Below, one piece after another: positions 1 through 9,599 of a DNA stretch of 27,327 nt; positions within the stretch are counted from its first letter, which is position 1, and the number at the start of each line of letters is the position of its first letter. This stretch comes from Sperchopsis tessellata (taxonomy: Eukaryota > Arthropoda > Insecta > Coleoptera > Hydrophilidae), in assembly GCA_033557685.1 (NCBI GenBank), contig JAWQRN010000672.1, forward strand, positions 1-27,327. Direction: 5' to 3'. The notes under the pieces are model-generated. The model made no database searches. It was not told the DNA's origin and saw nothing but the letters and a program-made list of their open reading frames with translations. Both the position numbers and the translations under genes were made by a program.

Positions 1-16
1 TAACATGTAGTATAAT

Positions 17-20
17 ATAC

Positions 21-72
<52 letters not shown>

Positions 73-80
73 CATATATT
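17..80. repeat. (TA)n microsatellite with TATACA interruptions
   Basis: Alternating T and A over about 60 bases, broken regularly by C to give TATACA units. It is a simple-sequence repeat directly upstream of the first retrotransposon remnant. No coding potential is visible. Confidence 0.95.
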
Positions 81-114
81 AGTTATATATTGGGATACAC
101 GGTTGTAAAAAAGG

Positions 115-2560
115 ATCGCTCTTCGCGTGGTGGCGAAGTTGCTTTCTTTATCAGTGACCCTATGCCTTTCACGTCTTCTGACGGTATTGAATAATTGTGG
201 ATTGGTTTATCAATTCACAATGTAAAATAGCGCCAGCATGATGTTTTTTTGAGTGAGCTTGAGTTGTACATTTCACATGTTTTGGGCTTTTATGATGATG
301 TATTTTGTTTGGGTGATTCTAATGTGGACTTTTTGAAATGCAATGACTCATTGACCGTGAGTTTCAATGTTGTTTTGAATGCGATGGGGCTATGTCAGCT
401 TATTGAATCGCCTAACAGGATTACCGCTGTGTCGTCAACACTGATTGTTGTTATTATAACTAACAATATAAGTCGTGTAGTTGAGGTACTAAATCGGTTC
501 GCGTGGCTGACCACGAGCTGATATTTTGTGAATTGAAGTGTACTAGACACAAAATAAATCATATTTTCCGAACAGAAACAGAAACTTCCGTGACTTTGAT
601 GAATATTTGTTTGTTCATGCTTTGCAATCAGTTCCCTTTCATTTTATATTTGGTATGCATGATGTAAACGACAAAGTAAATTTTTTAACTTAGAATTTGC
701 AGATCTTGCTTGACATACATATACCACTTCAGACATCTCGTATTACAAAGCTATTTGTCCCACGGTTGACCGACATAGTTAAGATGATGATGACATTGAG
801 AGATAAAGCACTATTAAAATTTAAACGTACGAGATTGGCTCATGACTGGCAGTATTAATAAATAATCGAAACTTAACCACCAGAACTGTACGTAGTGAAA
901 ATCTAGCATATTTAAGAGCAACTATTGACGGTGGAAATGCAAGGCATGTATGGTAAACTGTGAAGAGTATGGATGTGGTAACTTGTGCGCGTTCCCAGAT
1001 ACCCCCTCATTTAAATGACTCAAATTTGATTAATAATTATTTTATAGATTCCATTGGCTCTGTACCTGACGATGAAGAGTTAATAGATTCGATTAACAAT
1101 TCATTATTTCCTGGCCTTGGGGATTTATTTCACTTTCAATTTGTGGATGTTTCTGATGTGGCAAGGATTGATAACATTAAATCAAATGCTTCAGGTATTG
1201 ATGGAATTAATATTAAATTATTAAATTGTGCGGCGCTTGGCTTCTTCCTTACATTACATATATAGTCAATTCCTGCTTTGAAGGAAATGTGTTTCCCGAA
1301 AGATGGAAAACTTTAATAATTACACCTTTGCCAAAAAAATTTAAACCCACTGAATTTAAAGACTTACGCCCAATAAATATTATGCCCACTCTTTCGAAGA
1401 TTCTTGAGAGATGTATGGTGGATCAGCTGAGAAAGTATGTGGATGAGAATGACATGCTTCCATCATGACAGTCCGGTTTTCGCTCTGGATTTGGGTGTGC
1501 CACTGCACTTTTAAAGGAGAACCGATGATATCATTGCTGCCCGTGATAAAAATATATCAACAGTTATGGTACTTCTAGATTACAGTAGAGCTTTCAACAA
1601 TATCAGTCGTCGGGTACTTCTAGCTATTCTGAAGTATATCGGAGTCACAGGGGAATCGGGATAATTTATTGCTTGTTTCTTGTATGGCAGAATTCAGTGT
1701 GTTAGGATCGGCATTGACATGTCCTCCACCTTATTGGTTCCATCCAGTTTGCCACAAGGGACTATTTTGGGTCCTTTGCTCTTCTCTCTGTACACATCCC
1801 GGATCCCGGAATGTGTAAGGTATTGCACCCTACATATGTATGCTGGCGACACACAATTGTATTTACAGGTCCCTGATTCAGATGTTGCTTCAGCATACGA
1901 CAAGATGAATCATGACCTTCAGTCAGTCTTTCTAATGTCAAAGGGATATTTACTATCTTTGAATCCTCTAAAATCAAAAGTGTTTTGGGGGATTGGGATT
2001 TAAACAACTGGTTCTCATAAAGATTAAAGATATTCCTGTTCCTGTAAGTTATGAGTCAAGGAATCTTGGTCTAATCATAGATAGTGCTCTCAGATTCAGG
2101 AGTCTCATTACCGAGTGTTTGAAGAAATCGTGCATGAAGCTTGTATCAACATAAATACTATTTATCCATACCATTGAAGAAAATAATCTCGTTTTGTCTG
2201 TTTTCAACCATTGTGACGTTGTATATGAACCATGTTTGGATAGATCTGATGTTGCTCGTATTCAACGGGTTCAGAATAGCTGCTTGAGGTTTATTTACGG
2301 TTTGTGGCTGAATATAGAGTGTCGCCGTAAATTATATACGTTGTGTCTGTTTCATAAGTTTATTCTATATAAGACTCCATCTTATTTTTGTCATAAGATT
2401 AGATTTAGAACGGACGTTTACAATCTCGTTACAAGAACTTCTTGGCAGTATCAGCTCATACAACGTCATTTTTCAGAAGGCCATTTTTTTATAACATTTC
2501 GGTGCTGTACAACCCTTGCTCTGAAAATTTGAAATGTCTCACTCTGTAAGTATTTAAACG
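115..2560 (+). mobile_element. Degraded non-LTR retrotransposon (CR1/Jockey group), endonuclease plus reverse transcriptase
   Basis: This is the remnant of the second ORF of a LINE-type element. In shifting plus-strand frames the order matches the family: an apurinic-type endonuclease (GGEVAFFISDP near 140, GDSNVDFL near 314, a TLIVVIITNN block near 445, then ADHELIFCELK near 510), a linker, and reverse transcriptase. RT landmarks are NASGIDGIN near 1190, FPERWKTLIITPLPKKFK near 1295, DLRPINIMPTLSKILE near 1360, SGFRSGFGCATALL near 1470, and LDYSRAFNNIS near 1577. PQGTILGPLLFS follows near 1755. The catalytic box at 1839-1862 reads YAGDTQLY where YADDTQLY is usual, so one active-site aspartate is lost. 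A C-terminal NHCDVVYEPCLD block lies near 2205. There are several stops and frameshifts. ORF1 and the start of the endonuclease are missing. YADDTQLY plus the DVVYxPCLD block favours the CR1/L2 side of the Jockey group; the clade is inferred. Confidence 0.9.
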
Positions 2561-4120
2561 TAAGCTGCGCGATGTTATTTTGAGATGTGGTTGAGAACCC
2601 GTACCATACTGTACCATTACAGTTTCAAATCTTAGGGACGTAGATACTTTATTATTTTATGAAAGGTATATATTATGGTTTTTTCTAAGTAATTTGAAAT
2701 TAAAGTACATTTTTACAATAAGAATAATTATTTTACTCTTTAGTACAACGTACTGTCAGAATATTGCTCTGAAAAAAATGCATGTCTAGATATGAATAAA
2801 AATAATAGAAGTATTATGATTAATGATGTAATTCCAGAAATTGAATAGCTGCATATTTGGTCCTATGACCATTTAACCTTTGATATTTACCTTCACTGAA
2901 TAATGTATAAAACGAATTTAAAATTTCTGCGAAATGACTGCGTAACATAAATCAATGCCATTACTAAATTTAGTGCTAAAATGTAACAATATGTGTACCG
3001 TAGAGAAAATTTTACAACCAAGAAAATCGAATTCTAAACTTTGAAAGTTGCTCTCAAAACTTTATCTTCTTATCGTAACTTGAACGCCCAAACGTACATG
3101 GAAACATGGGTTAACAATAAAATGTGTTTCCGTATGCAGTTTATATTTTATTGTCGTTGTAAAACCGAACATAAACTTTGTCTGATCCTTTATTCCCTTC
3201 TCTCGAATAAATAAATATTTACCTCATAATAGATCACCACGTTACAACAGTTTATATGTTTTCCATTTCATTTTGTTAAGATGATAATATGCTTCCCTGT
3301 CAGGTTTCTTGGCATAGCCGTTATGAATCTACATGGATTTATGTTTAGCGAGAGTGTCCCAGTAATTAACTTTAGCCTCAGTTATAATTTGGAAAAAATA
3401 TGGAGCAACATATTGACATATATTTGAGAAATTTCTGCACTATATATTTTTGCTGTGGTGTATTTGTAACATTTGAATCTTCTGCATTTAAACGTTTATC
3501 ACGTTTACTTCCTCATCTAAAATGTTTAAAAAATTTGTCTCTAATGTACTGAATTATTTCACAAACTTTATACCCGATCTTGTAGTACGAGATATTCAAC
3601 TTTTTACATATTCTCTTCATTTTGGATCTTTACGTATCATCCGGAGTCAACTTGATACAGTTACACAGACCCACAAGGAATAGACAATTTTTTCTCTATC
3701 AGCTCTACTTTTTAAGATCAGTATTTATTTAACGCGCGGTTCTACACAAAATGTGCAGTTCTAACTCCATTTTGTGCTATTCTAAATCACATATACAAGG
3801 ATTGGTTCGTGTATATTAGCCCTATTGTCAATCTGCCGGCCAGTTTGTGACAGGAAAATCCACCAGATAGAGTAAACATACTGTAACTGAAGTGACCTTC
3901 AACGCTTCGATCGAGTTGAGGTTAGTTTGAGTTGTCGCCGTGCAGAGTAAATCGAAGTTGGCCAGAACAGAAAAACTAGTGACTTTGTAAAGAGAGCTTA
4001 TCTTGGATACTTTGATATTAGGCTTGGTGATCAGAATAAAACCTGAGCACCGCATCAGGTCTGTAAAACTTATACAGAACATTTACGACAGCGGACTGGT
4101 GGAATAATGGCTTAATGATC
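2561..4120. other. AT-rich stretch, no recognised content
   Basis: The first hundred or so bases may be 3' untranslated sequence of the preceding non-LTR element, but I see no poly-A end or target-site duplication. The rest shows no frame matching a family I know. The open frame on the minus strand at 3828-4082 is unremarkable. A 9-bp inverted repeat (CACAAAATG / CATTTTGTG, 14-nt loop) sits at 3745-3776 and could be chance. Confidence 0.5.
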
Positions 4121-4124
4121 ATTA

Positions 4125-4345
4125 AAATACATTTATCCATTTCGTCACTCTTTGACTCCTAATGTTCATAAGATTTTTTCTAACTCTCTTTTGCTAAGTC
4201 GCTTTAACTTTTGTGATGTCGTGTATGGCCCTTGTTTGGATGCTTTCGATAGTTTGAGATTCAGAAGGTTCAAAACACACGCTTGCGATTTATATTCATT
4301 CTAAGAAGTAGCTCCCATGTAGCTCATAAAGACTGAAGAATAAAG
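4125..4345 (+). mobile_element. C-terminal fragment of a second CR1/Jockey-group element, same family as 115-2560
   Basis: Translation gives PFRHSLTPNVHKIFSN, then LLLSRFNFCDVVYGPCLD (about 4190-4240). After a frameshift it continues with QKVQNTRLRFIFILR and SSSHVAHKD. The DVVYxPCLD, RxQxVQNxxLRFI order is the same as at 2190-2320 in the first element, so both derive from one family. Only the region after the RT catalytic core remains. The fragment stops where the RTE-like remnant begins, which suggests disruption by that insertion, though the target junction cannot be defined by eye. Confidence 0.7.
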
Positions 4346-4379
4346 AGGTCCAATATATAACCAATACTCCTCAGAAACT

Positions 4380-5910
4380 ACTGGTCTGGGAAAAATATAT
4401 CGAACAAATATTTAAGGACGAAAGAATTAAGTCAAGGTACACACAGCAAAACCACGAAGGCCCACCTATTTTTAAATTAGTAGTGCAATATGCAATAAAA
4501 CTACTTAAATACGCAATAAAACTACTTAAAAATAATAAAGCACCAGGACCAGATTGCTTTAGAGCAGAAGTATTGAAGCTCTTTAGCGAAGAAACATCGA
4601 TAAACTGGTAAAACTATCTAACCAAATCTACCCATCAGGTAGAATACCCGAGGGCTGGCTAAAATCAATACTTATTCCCATACCTAAAATACCGCACCCT
4701 AGCTCATATAGGGAGTACAGACTGATAAGCCTCATATGTCATGCAAGGAAAATCCTACTCCATATATTACAAAATAGAATATACTGAGCAGTTCGGGTTT
4801 GAAAAGGTCAGAGAAGCACTTTTCCGTTTGCAAACGATAGCACAAATTTGCAGGGACCAATAAAAATATCTATATATTTTCTTTATAGATTTCGAGGAAG
4901 CATTTGATAGAGTGAATCATGAACATCTGGTGGGGGTCTTAATAAAATCAGACTAGATAAAAGAAACACGCACCTAATTGAAAACATATACTGTCACCAA
5001 ACGGCTATGATAAAATTAGATGAACACGGTCATCAGTGATGGAAATATGTTAAGGAGTAATGCAGGGTTGTATTCTGTATCCTTTACTCGGAAAAAATAT
5101 ACTGTGAAATCCTATCAGAGGTCAATGAAGGTAAACAAATTAATGGTGTGCTTCTAAATAATATACGGTATGCTGACGATACGAACTTGCTTACAGACAA
5201 TGATGTTGGATTACAATTTCTGTTGGATAGAGTGAACCAACAATGCAAGCAAATGGGAATGAAAATAAATATCAAAAAAAAACAAAAATTATGATTATCA
5301 CCAGAAACCAAAACATACCCAGTCCCATTTCGATAGAGAGACAATAACTAGAAGTCATATCAAAATTCAAATATCTAGGATGCTGGATTAATGAGGTAGT
5401 AAGGTAAGTAGATCCTAAAATGGAAATTAAAGCCAGGATAGAGATGGCACCACAGAGTTTTTTGAAAATGAACAACGTATTCTGCAATTCTTTCCTCAAT
5501 CTCAAACTTCGACGATGCATGCTGAAATATTGTGTTTGGTCTGTATTGTTTTATGGAGCAAAAACATGGACGCGGAGTATCGCTTCGTTGAATAGTATTG
5601 AGTCCTTTGTGATGTGGTTGTACAGAAGGATGCTAAAAACTTCCTACACAACGCATACAACAAACAAAGAGGTGTTACGTCGAATGGGATGCGAAAGGGA
5701 ACTGATATATGAATTAAAGATCATCATGCGAAACGACAAATATAAGTGGTCCCAGGTAAAAATAGAGGGAAGAAGACGCGTGGGCGGAAGGGAAAATTCA
5801 TGGCTCAAGAGCATCAGGGAATGGACAGGTTTAAGTACGAAGACAATATGGCCGTGATAATCGCTAACCTCCCATTAGGGAGATGGCATTATAAGAAGAA
5901 GAAAGAGTGA
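4380..5910 (+). mobile_element. Degraded RTE-like non-LTR retrotransposon, reverse transcriptase and C-terminus
   Basis: Plus-strand frames carry a linker (WEKYIEQIFKDERIKSRY near 4390), the RT entry motif NNKAPGPDCFRAEVLK near 4530, GRIPEGWLKSILIPIPK near 4637, YFIDFEEAFDRVNHEHL near 4877, and GVMQGCILYPLL near 5050. The catalytic box YADDTNLL at 5169-5192 is intact. GLQFLLDRVNQQCKQMGMK and KFKYLGCWIN follow. The longest open piece, 5420-5857, holds the thumb and C-terminal region with YCVWSVLFYGAKTW, MWLYRRMLK, NKEVLRRMG and the basic KIEGRRRVGG-SWLKSIREW block. The 3' end runs into (AAG)n at about 5891-5903, the simple tail expected of RTE-type elements. Stops and frameshifts are frequent and the endonuclease is missing. 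A 21-nt direct duplication lies at 4489-4530. The RTE assignment is from motif style only. Confidence 0.85.
4489..4530 (+). repeat. 21-nt tandem duplication inside the RTE-like ORF
   Basis: Positions 4489-4509 and 4510-4530 are identical except for one T/C change. The copy adds exactly seven residues (a second YAIKLLK) just before the NNKAPGPD motif, so the reading frame is preserved. Confidence 0.9.
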
Positions 5911-6284
5911 CGAAATAAGTAAATAGATGAGCAGTAAGATCTCCTTATAAGACAAGGGATCTTAAATTAACATCAACCTGCAAACGAAACTTTATAACAA
6001 GGTTTATATCAAGAAACAATCCGTTCTGTCACGGTTTTATGTAAGTGTGGATTTTTAGTTACTGTTTTATGAATTATCATTTGATTTTTGTTATATTGTA
6101 TTCTTGAATCTTGTGCGTTTCTACTGTTTATTAAACCGAATTCATGATGTTGTACCTACTTTTCAATTTTGAGTAGTGTTTATAAATTAACAAAATAAAA
6201 AATCTACTTCTACATATTATACAAGCGTTACCATTTAAATGCTTACGAAAACAAAAAAAGAAAAACATCATTTTGGAACATATT
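5911..6284. other. AT-rich spacer, no recognised content
   Basis: About 370 bases between the RTE-like 3' tail and the mariner remnant. I see no coding frame, terminal repeat or simple repeat. Part of the left half could be the continuation of the CR1/Jockey fragment interrupted by the RTE-like element, but the protein similarity is too weak to claim. Confidence 0.4.
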
Positions 6285-7440
6285 GTTTTATTACTTTTTA
6301 AAATATTCGCCTTTAAGATTTATACACTTTTACATGCGTTCAAACCAATTCTCGAAACATTTTTTCTACTCTGAAGCTGATATCTCAAAAACATGGTTTT
6401 TGAAAGCTTCAACAGCTTCTTGAGGTGATGAAAATCGCTGCCCACGCATATTTTTGTTTGACAGTGGGGAATAATAGAATGTCTTTAGGCGATACATCAG
6501 GTGAATACGGTTGACTTGATGAAGAATTATGCGATGTTTTCGGTTGTTTTTCTTGATTTCGTCGATAACTTCTGGTAAAAAATTGTTGTATACCATTCAA
6601 CGTTAACGGTTCTTCGATCCTCTAAAGGAATGGTTGCGACATGTCCAGTACAACCGAAGAAATAAGCGATCATTTTTTTGGAAACGCTTCATGAACGAAC
6701 AACTTTTGTGGGATTCGGTTCATCTTGTAACACCCAAACAGTGGATTGTTGTTTAGTTTTCGGTTCATACGAATATATCCAAGTTTCGTCACCTACTGTG
6801 ATATTGTATACAGATTTTTCAGTTACTTGGTCGAATTTTTTGAGAATAATAATAATATATTTTATTGAATAATGCGACGTTTTCGGTTGTTTTTCCTGAT
6901 TTGGTCGATGCTTCTGGCAAAAAAATTGTTGTATAACATTCAGCGTTAACTGTTCTTCGATAAGCTAAAATAATGGTTGCGACATGTTCTGTACAACCGA
7001 AGAAACAAGCGATCATTTTCTTGGAAGTGCTTCGTGAACGAACAACTTTTGTGGGATTCGGTTTATCTTGGAACACAAAAACAGTGGATTGTTGTTTAGT
7101 TTCCGGTTTATACGAATATATCCAAGTTTCGTCACCTGTTACGATATTATATAAGGATTTGACAGTTTTTTGAGCATTTCCTTACACCAATTAACATGAG
7201 CCTTTTTTTGAACTTCGGTCAAATTACGCGGAATCCATCGGGAACAGATATTTTCACAGCTAAATGTTCATGCAAAATCGAAAGTACTGCAGTCTTCGAT
7301 ATGCCTAAGCTGCCTCTATCTCACTGTAAGTCCCATGCCGAACTTTTTCAATCATGCTGCACACAGCATATAAGAAGTAAGTAAAGTCCATCCAACGTTT
7401 TATAAATCCCTCTGCTCTTAGTTAGGCTATTATTGGCCAT
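6285..7440 (-). pseudogene. Mariner-family transposase pseudogene with duplicated central domain
   Basis: Read on the minus strand, the N-terminal side (7384 down to 7160) keeps part of the DNA-binding region, with SRWIPRNLTEVQKKAHVNWC and KEMLKK. Then comes the catalytic domain with GDETWIYSYEPKTKQQ. The C-terminal side (6530 down to 6290) has PYSPDVSPKD, LLFPTVKQK, MRGQRFSSPQEAVEAFKNHV and KKCFENWFERM, ending in LKGEYFKK. This is the normal mariner order. The central block containing the first catalytic D (GDETW) occurs twice, at 7122-7136 and 6779-6793. The stretch that should hold the second aspartate (HHDN region) is deleted between RIILHQ and PYSPD, while the third (SPD) remains. The element cannot encode an active transposase. 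Terminal inverted repeats were not found. The type resembles the mariner part of SETMAR. Confidence 0.92.
6531..7170 (-). repeat. Tandem duplication (two copies, offset 343 bp) of the mariner catalytic block
   Basis: The copies begin at 6531 and 6874 with GCGATGTTTTCGG and GCGACGTTTTCGG and run in parallel for about 300 bases. Shared landmarks include TGGTTGCGACATG, AACAACTTTTGTGGGATTCG, CAGTGGATTGTTGTTTAG and CCAAGTTTCGTCACC. A short AT-rich spacer (about 6838-6872) separates them. The copies differ at scattered positions, so the duplication is not recent. Confidence 0.9.
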
Positions 7441-7467
7441 GCTTATTTGTCATATGTACAAAACACG

Positions 7468-7632
7468 ACAGAAAAGATAGCACGTTTACTCCGCAAAAAG
7501 ACTCTTTTACTACCTTAGATCAAAATCAGCGAAATCATTGTTTCCTCGAAAGATTAAATTCCTTTGCAATCCGCTGGAGTATACAGAATTCCATGTACAT
7601 GTGGCTTAGTGTATATAGATCGGACAAAAAGA
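7468..7632 (+). mobile_element. Penelope-like element fragment, GIY-YIG endonuclease N-terminus
   Basis: One continuous plus-strand frame, interrupted by two stops, reads TEKIARLLRKKTLLLP, IKISEIIVSSKD, IPLQSAGVYRIPCTCG and LVYIDRTKR. The pattern SxGVYRIPCxCGxVYIGxTxR is the start of the GIY-YIG nuclease at the end of Penelope-like element ORFs. Here GVY (7576-7584) stands for GIY, and YID (from 7612) for YIG, so the conserved glycine is lost. The PCTCG form differs from the other Penelope fragments in this window and implies a separate lineage. The reading ends abruptly at the Jockey fragment that starts at about 7633. Confidence 0.75.
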
Positions 7633-8219
7633 ATGGTCTTCAGTCGTTGATGACCTATGGATGCCAAGTTTGGAGCTGCATCAGTGACACCGAGATGAAG
7701 AGGATCGAGACGACCCAATCAAAGTTCCTGAGAATGCTCACGAACGCCCCATGGTTAGCGAACAACGAGGACGTCAGACGAAGAGCTGGAATAGGGACCA
7801 TCGCGGACTTCATCCATGGCTCCTCTCTCAGTTTCAGGTGGTAGAAACTCTCCCCTGAAACTGAGAGAGGAGCCATTCATCAGAGGGATAGCAACCTACA
7901 CCAGAGAGAACGCGCCTTTTCGAATTGGACACGACTGCCGCAGAGGAGATTTATCTAGGACCACCGAGAAGGATGTGCCCAGCCGCCAAGCAGGCAACCC
8001 GGTGAAGATCTTGGTTAGTTAAAATATCAGTACAGTGTTTAGGTTGTTTTGTACATATTTTTTACCTTGTAAAAATAGGTTGATCATTATTTCATCTTAG
8101 GAACTATATTCGATTACATGAATTACTTAGCCACCTATCATAATAGAGAAAGTAGGGAACTCATGAATTGTCTATACTTAATATATTAACAATAAATATT
8201 TTCAAATCGAAAAAAAAAA
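7633..8219 (+). mobile_element. 5'-truncated Jockey element: RT C-terminus, 3' UTR and A-rich tail
   Basis: The frame from 7633 gives LQSLMTYGCQVWSCISD, TEMKRIETTQSKFLRM and LTNAPWLANNEDVRRRAG, then IGTIADFIH. This is the classic Jockey-clade region after the RT catalytic core (MTYGCPVW, QNKxLRM, NAPWxxxN). After the hairpin at 7816-7876 the coding resumes with EEPFIRGIATYT, and the end reads SRQAGNPVKILVS before a stop at 8020, much like the ends of Jockey ORFs. An A-rich run at about 8211-8219 is a plausible 3' tail. The region is clearly richer in G+C than its surroundings. 5' truncation is typical of this class and fits the abrupt junction with the Penelope fragment. Confidence 0.85.
7816..7876. 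repeat. Perfect 23-bp inverted repeat with 15-nt loop
   Basis: Arm 7816-7838 is the exact reverse complement of 7854-7876 (ATGGCTCC at one outer edge, GGAGCCAT at the other). The loop is 7839-7853. The hairpin lies inside the Jockey coding remnant. The right arm fits the Jockey protein frame, so the left arm is probably a secondary inverted copy. Confidence 0.97.
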
Positions 8220-8235
8220 CAACGAAAGTCCTTTT

Positions 8236-8475
8236 ATTTCTTAACTAGCACTTGTGGAAGCTACATGTTATTCTATTATTAGCACTTTTTAAGAGCTGGT
8301 CGGCACCTACAACTATCACTTTTCAGAGCTACATGGCAATGTTTAATTAGCACTTTTAAGAGCTACATGTCTTGATAATGTCCCCTGAATCGGCGAAAGA
8401 AACGTTGGCAAAAATTAAAGCCAACATACGGTTATCTCACGGAAAACCTGAAAATCTTTACTGTGGCCGTCGAAG
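8236..8475 (+). repeat. Foldback repeat family, unit R1, with hammerhead-like core
   Basis: Related sequence recurs at 9281-9588 (both orientations) and 24630-24842 (minus). R1 holds internal repeats built on AGAGCTACATG and TAGCACTTTTAAGAGC. At 8371-8404 it carries CTTGATAATGTCCCC, a short linker, then GGCGAAAGAAACG. This resembles the hammerhead ribozyme boxes CUGANGA and GAAA with stem II between. A hairpin GTTGGC/GCCAAC (8404-8426) sits where stem III would be. In every copy the position matching the catalytic G8 is A, so activity is doubtful. The unit ends with the shared CGGAAAACCTGAA. It lies in the same orientation as the Penelope GIY-YIG fragment just upstream, and Penelope terminal repeats are known to carry hammerhead motifs. 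Confidence 0.7.
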
Positions 8476-8479
8476 TTTA

Positions 8480-9275
8480 CATACTGCAGTGATAATGATT
8501 CTTGCTGGCAAAAACCATGGACATTAAGTGCATCTATTTCTTCTATTTTTACTGATAAAAGTTGTAAAGTACTTTTAAAATATCTACTACTTGTATTTAA
8601 GGAGCGCACTTGTAGCACATATGCCAATTTAAGATTTGCAACCACCGATTTATGCTATTTTGCCGATCGATTTTACTAGTTTGGAATAGTAACTTGGTAT
8701 TTAAGATTTGGCACACGATCGTTTTAATCTATATTTAAATTTTACATTAGTAGTAGCTGGAGTTTTACGATTTTTATATCAGATCTGGGCACCTAAACAT
8801 TGATTTACTGTTGAAAAGTTCTCGCCAAGCTACTTTTGCTCTTACCCTGTTCTACAGAAGTCCATGCTTTCTTTCTGCCGCCTCAAACTTTGCTGCGGAA
8901 GCTGGAGACGAAGGAAGTAATTTTGCCTACGCCCAGCGCCTGGTCTAGTGTTTTGAGCGGTGATGCCCAACTAATTCTCCTTTTGTTTTTCACTCTAGTT
9001 TTTCGTTTTCTGCTGAAGGAGATATTTTACAAATACGCGTGAGCTTATAGGAGAAATATTGGTTGCTCGATAAGTATGTTACGCAAAAAATATAGTTCTT
9101 ATATTTGTGACTTAATTAGAAAAAAAAGTAGTAAAATATGCCACAGGTTTTTTGGAAAATTTTGATTTAAGTTTTATTTTTTGGGATGTTCTAAGATTTG
9201 TAAATCAATGCAGAATATAATTTCCTTGAATTATAATCTGTTATCGGGGTAATCATAAAACAGAAAGTAGGTTAT
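8480..9275. other. No recognised gene or element
   Basis: Apart from some 40 bases at the left edge that still resemble the flank of the foldback repeat at 9588-9625, nothing is recognised. The open frame at 8836-9042 is 68 codons long and less AT-rich than its surroundings, but it matches no family I know and shows no domain motif. Confidence 0.4.
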
Positions 9276-9280
9276 TAAAA

Positions 9281-9588
9281 TATTTTCAGGTTTTCCGTGT
9301 GTTGGTTTTTGTTTTTGCCGACGTTTCGACCGCCGTTGCAGGGGACATTATCAAGATATATAGCTCTTAATAGTGCTAATTATAGATTTCCATGTAGCTC
9401 TGAAAAGTACTAGATGTAGGTGCCTACCAGCACTATTTCTTAACTAGCTCTTGTGAGAGCTACATTTTATTCTACTATTGGCAACTTTAAGAGCTACAGG
9501 TCTTGATAAAGTCCCCTGCAACGGTGGAAGAAAGTCAGCAAAAACAAAAGCCACACACGGTTATCTTCCGGAAAACCTGAAGATATTT
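9281..9588. repeat. Foldback repeat family, unit R2: two hammerhead-like units in inverted orientation
   Basis: The left arm (9281-9376) reads on the minus strand as ACCTGAAAATA reversed at its outer edge, and inward carries CTTGATAATGTCCCCTGC, GGTCGAAACGTCGG and AAAACAAAAACC. The right arm (9481-9588) carries the same blocks on the plus strand, with TCTTGATAAAGTCCCCTGC and GGAAGAAAGTC. The outer edges are TTTTCAGGTTTTCC and GGAAAACCTGAAGAT. The arms would pair over about 90-100 bp around a spacer of roughly 100 nt that itself holds AGAGCTACAT repeats. No protein frame is seen. R1 (8236) and R3 (24630) share the blocks. This is likely a palindromic relative of Penelope terminal repeats; that origin is inferred. 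Confidence 0.8.
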
Positions 9589-9599
9589 ACTGTAGAGGA

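Noticed and set aside
3745..3776. 9-bp stem with 14-nt loop
   Set aside because: Short and AT-rich, no run of T after it, and no gene next to it.
4139..5916. 15-nt perfect inverted repeat (ATTTCGTCACTCTTT at 4139-4153 and its complement at 5902-5916) flanking the CR1 fragment and RTE-like element
   Set aside because: One match of this length is not improbable in 27 kb of AT-rich sequence. Non-LTR elements do not have terminal inverted repeats, and the right copy overlaps the element's own 3' tail.
7196..7384. 62-codon plus-strand open frame
   Set aside because: It is the opposite strand of the mariner DNA-binding region, which reads convincingly on the minus strand.
8836..9042. 68-codon open frame in a GC-richer patch
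   Set aside because: No motif, no conserved context, and the length is within chance.
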